Both the position numbers and the translations under genes were made by a program. Positions 62,801-64,000 of a stretch of DNA of 64,000 nt are shown in pieces. Numbering within the stretch: position 1 is the first letter of the stretch; each line of letters begins with the position of its first letter. Source of the stretch: Sphingobacterium thalpophilum (GTDB lineage: Bacteria; Bacteroidota; Bacteroidia; Sphingobacteriales; Sphingobacteriaceae); contig NZ_LR590484.1 of assembly GCF_901482695.1 (NCBI RefSeq), forward strand, positions 4,092,001 to 4,156,000. The letters run 5' to 3'. The notes under the pieces were generated by a model. The model was not told the DNA's origin and searched no databases. It saw only the letters and a program-made list of their open reading frames with translations.

Positions 62801-64000
62801 TAAAGTTAACCCTTCACTACCGGTTGACTTTGACAGCGTCCATGCGGGGAAACTCGCACTGCTGTCAAGGGCCTATGAGCGTGCTTCGAGAGAAGCTACA
62901 ACAGCTTTCCATGATTTTTGTCTGCAGGAATCTGTTTGGCTCAACGATTACGCGCTCTTCATGGTTTTGAAAGAAAAACATGGATATAAACCTTGGTATA
63001 CCTGGCCAGAAAAGTATCGGAAACGTGATCAATCAGCACTTGATCAATTTGAGAAAGCCCATGATTATTATATTTCAAGAGAGAAATGGATGCAGTTCAT
63101 CTTCTTTAGCCAATGGGAAAGCTTACATCAGTATTGTAAAGACCGGGGGGTACGACTACTGGGCGACATACCATTTTATGCTAGCTATGATTCTGCTGAT
63201 GTATGGGCCAACCCGTTATATTTTTCAATCGCTGATGATAGCAAGGCGACGATGGCCGCAGGGGTTCCACCCGATTATTTTAACGAGCTTGGGCAGTTGT
63301 GGGGCATGCCTGTCTATAATTGGCAGACGCTTAAAAAAGATGGTTATAGCTGGTGGATCGATCGTCTGGTCCATAGCTGCAAACTTTATGATCGGGTGCG
63401 TTTGGACCACTTTAGGGCTTTTTCGGCCTTTTGGGAAGTTCCCGTTACCGCCCTTTCGGCTAAAGAGGGGCATTGGTCTCGGGGCCCTGGCGCTATTTTT
63501 TTTAATAAGGTCAAACAGGCGATGGGCAGTATGCCCTTCGTAGCTGAAGACCTTGGGGATGTAGATGCACGGGTCTTTCAGTTACGCGACCAATTTGGTT
63601 TTCCCGGGATGAAAGTACTTCAGTTTGCTTTTGGCGAAGATTTCGCCTGTTCACCTCATATTCCACATCATTATCAACAGAATTTTGTTGCCTATTCGGG
63701 TACCCATGACAACAATACGACTTTGTCCTGGTATAATCAGGATCTGGATCAAACCGCTAAGGGTCGGATCAGCAAGTATATGGGACGATCGATCGATAGC
63801 AGATCGATAAACCAATCTTTTCTGCATATGTTGTACGCCTCCGTAGCTGATACGGTTATTGTCCCTATGCAGGATCTGTTAGATCTGGATGGATCCTGCC
63901 GGATGAATAGACCTGCGAGCACAACAGGCAATTGGATTTGGCGAATGCAGAAGGATGCTTTTAATATAGCTATCCAAAAACAATTACTTCAACTCACCAT
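59808..64000 (+). CDS. treY: TreY-MalQ fusion, cut by the right edge
   Basis: One open frame from ATG 59808 to the window end. Residues 1 to about 890 are maltooligosyltrehalose synthase: APYTTYRIQFHKDF, SSSHGYDGIEMNQIDPELG, LRVDHIDGL, MAKGVEDTLMYTY and CPGVPDIYQGSE. From about residue 904 a 4-alpha-glucanotransferase follows (SAGILLHISSLPSPFGIGDMG, YDRVRLDHFRAF, VAEDLG, YSGTHDNNT). There is no stop or frameshift between the two. It rearranges glucan ends to trehalose and shuffles the glucans. Confidence 0.93.
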   Translation, partial: MHTNKNVSICHQSAPYTTYRIQFHKDFNFSDFELVIDYLQQLGIDTIYAAPILRSVPSSSHGYDGIEMNQIDPELGSLDDFKRIRKKLHQYGIKWLQDIVPNHMAFHTSNQWLMDVLEFGAASRYNTYFDTCLSSNMFEDGKLMVPVLVQSLDDVIHQGHLSLIRNHDKFYLSYQDNFYPLCPESYCYILVDSLRKTHGDYNGFLVQINTLQANGNIEEWNSIRQSIISEIGDVELELILQKFNSSGERLRELAHSQYYELCPWWETSKRINYRRFFTVNGLICIHMQDAAVFDHAHQLLNTLIEQGLIDGLRVDHIDGLYNPSRYLHNLRKLVGPNTYIVAEKILERGEKLPQNWPIQGTTGYEFLSACNNVFTNRKSRKVFDRYYRKLMGEKQTIKKLQLNKKLHIVREHMSGDVDNLVRMMSALLPAAHDKQDAIKAFVEFFLAYFPLYRIYDDHFPLSQESYALITRLFKKLTCTTELDQQIVQEVWSLFKDAQEGREISTLPALLQLLMRMMQFTGPVMAKGVEDTLMYTYNRFIAHNEVGDHPHNFGFSKKEFHRAMRHRQQYWPLSLNASSTHDTKRGEDARSRLLVLTSIADKWVKQVQIWQDIVWNEYRSDLPHPNDEYFIYQALVSSYPSGKHRKVVDEGFEQRFLDYLVKYLREGKERSNWEEPNFSYENTVQDFARFLLDAERPFFTSFYQFIEEIADHGMLNSLVQQVLKFTCPGVPDIYQGSELWDYSFVDPDNRRPVDYPLRKQLISDIAAIQEEDLVATLWRERHDGKIKLWLIRELIRIRKTNPALIGSGSYIKLKVSGRYRKHILAFARRSDDNWLVVVVPLHLGALAKAVKFVTGSFDWADTRVCLPTMHKVNWQQVVSENSGEGNEILMNDIFNQLPLAILTFKDKPQNRSAGILLHISSLPSPFGIGDMGKQARRFVDKLQASGQTWWQVLPLGPTDPAQNHSPYSTFSTRSGNPLFIDLKPLIKLGLLDKADLTEVKVNPSLPVDFDSVHAGKLALLSRAYERASREATTAFHDFCLQESVWLNDYALFMVLKEKHGYKPWYTWPEKYRKRDQSALDQFEKAHDYYISREKWMQFIFFSQWESLHQYCKDRGVRLLGDIPFYASYDSADVWANPLYFSIADDSKATMAAGVPPDYFNELGQLWGMPVYNWQTLKKDGYSWWIDRLVHSCKLYDRVRLDHFRAFSAFWEVPVTALSAKEGHWSRGPGAIFFNKVKQAMGSMPFVAEDLGDVDARVFQLRDQFGFPGMKVLQFAFGEDFACSPHIPHHYQQNFVAYSGTHDNNTTLSWYNQDLDQTAKGRISKYMGRSIDSRSINQSFLHMLYASVADTVIVPMQDLLDLDGSCRMNRPASTTGNWIWRMQKDAFNIAIQKQLLQLT

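Overview
The window looks like chromosome from a Sphingobacteriaceae bacterium (Bacteroidota), most likely Sphingobacterium. The reasons are the TTTG-N19-TAnnTTTG type promoters, FtsX-type ABC permease behind a sigma-54 promoter, RteC and excisionase-like remnants of Bacteroidetes conjugative transposons, and a DUF3943 outer-membrane protein. The genus is inferred from gene content, not from a marker gene.

Layout. (1) 1-5.3 kb, core-like: oxyR (cut by the left edge) and a ClC channel, riboflavin synthase, a candidate free-standing small RNA, and an arylsulfatase broken by one in-frame TGA. (2) 5.64-38.23 kb: a genomic island of about 32.4 kb at a tRNA-Lys(TTT) gene. It is bounded by two identical 165-bp direct repeats that carry the tRNA 3' end. 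Just inside the ends lie a truncated rteC and two overlapping excisionase-like HTH genes, but I see no integrase, relaxase or conjugation gene, so it looks like a decayed element carrying cargo. The cargo falls into blocks: a long leftward operon (AraC regulator, membrane and redox proteins, a frameshifted ECF41-type sigma factor, azoR); a TetR-operator-linked membrane operon; a Crp/Fnr-peptide deformylase pair; a quinone-reductase-like gene with its own Crp regulator; a second methionine aminopeptidase; a siderophore-interacting protein; a MocR regulator divergent from a nine-gene rightward operon; a DUF1016 nuclease gene broken by a 144-bp MITE; and a Crp-SDR pair sharing a 16-bp operator. 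(3) 38.2-64 kb, core-like: fbp behind a LacI-type operator, an L,D-transpeptidase, a DUF3943 protein, a SulP transporter, intrinsic-resistance-like genes (aminoglycoside adenylyltransferase family, rifampin ADP-ribosyltransferase fused to a TPR-like region), an FtsX permease with a sigma-54 promoter, an alcohol dehydrogenase, bestrophin, an MFS transporter, a second Crp-deformylase pair, an M14 peptidase, two nucleotidyltransferases, and the start of a TreY-MalQ fusion cut by the right edge.

The most interesting signals are regulatory. The two Crp-deformylase cassettes, one on the island and one outside, share the same gene order and a conserved promoter/operator between the genes. A TetR-type operator recurs at an intact operon and at a decayed paralogue next to the tetR gene. 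The Crp-SDR pair has identical palindromes in front of both genes. The FtsX permease has two palindromes exactly 21 bp apart upstream of a GG-N10-GC promoter. Decay is also well resolved: five broken genes, one of which can be repaired on paper by removing the MITE and one copy of its 5-bp target duplication.
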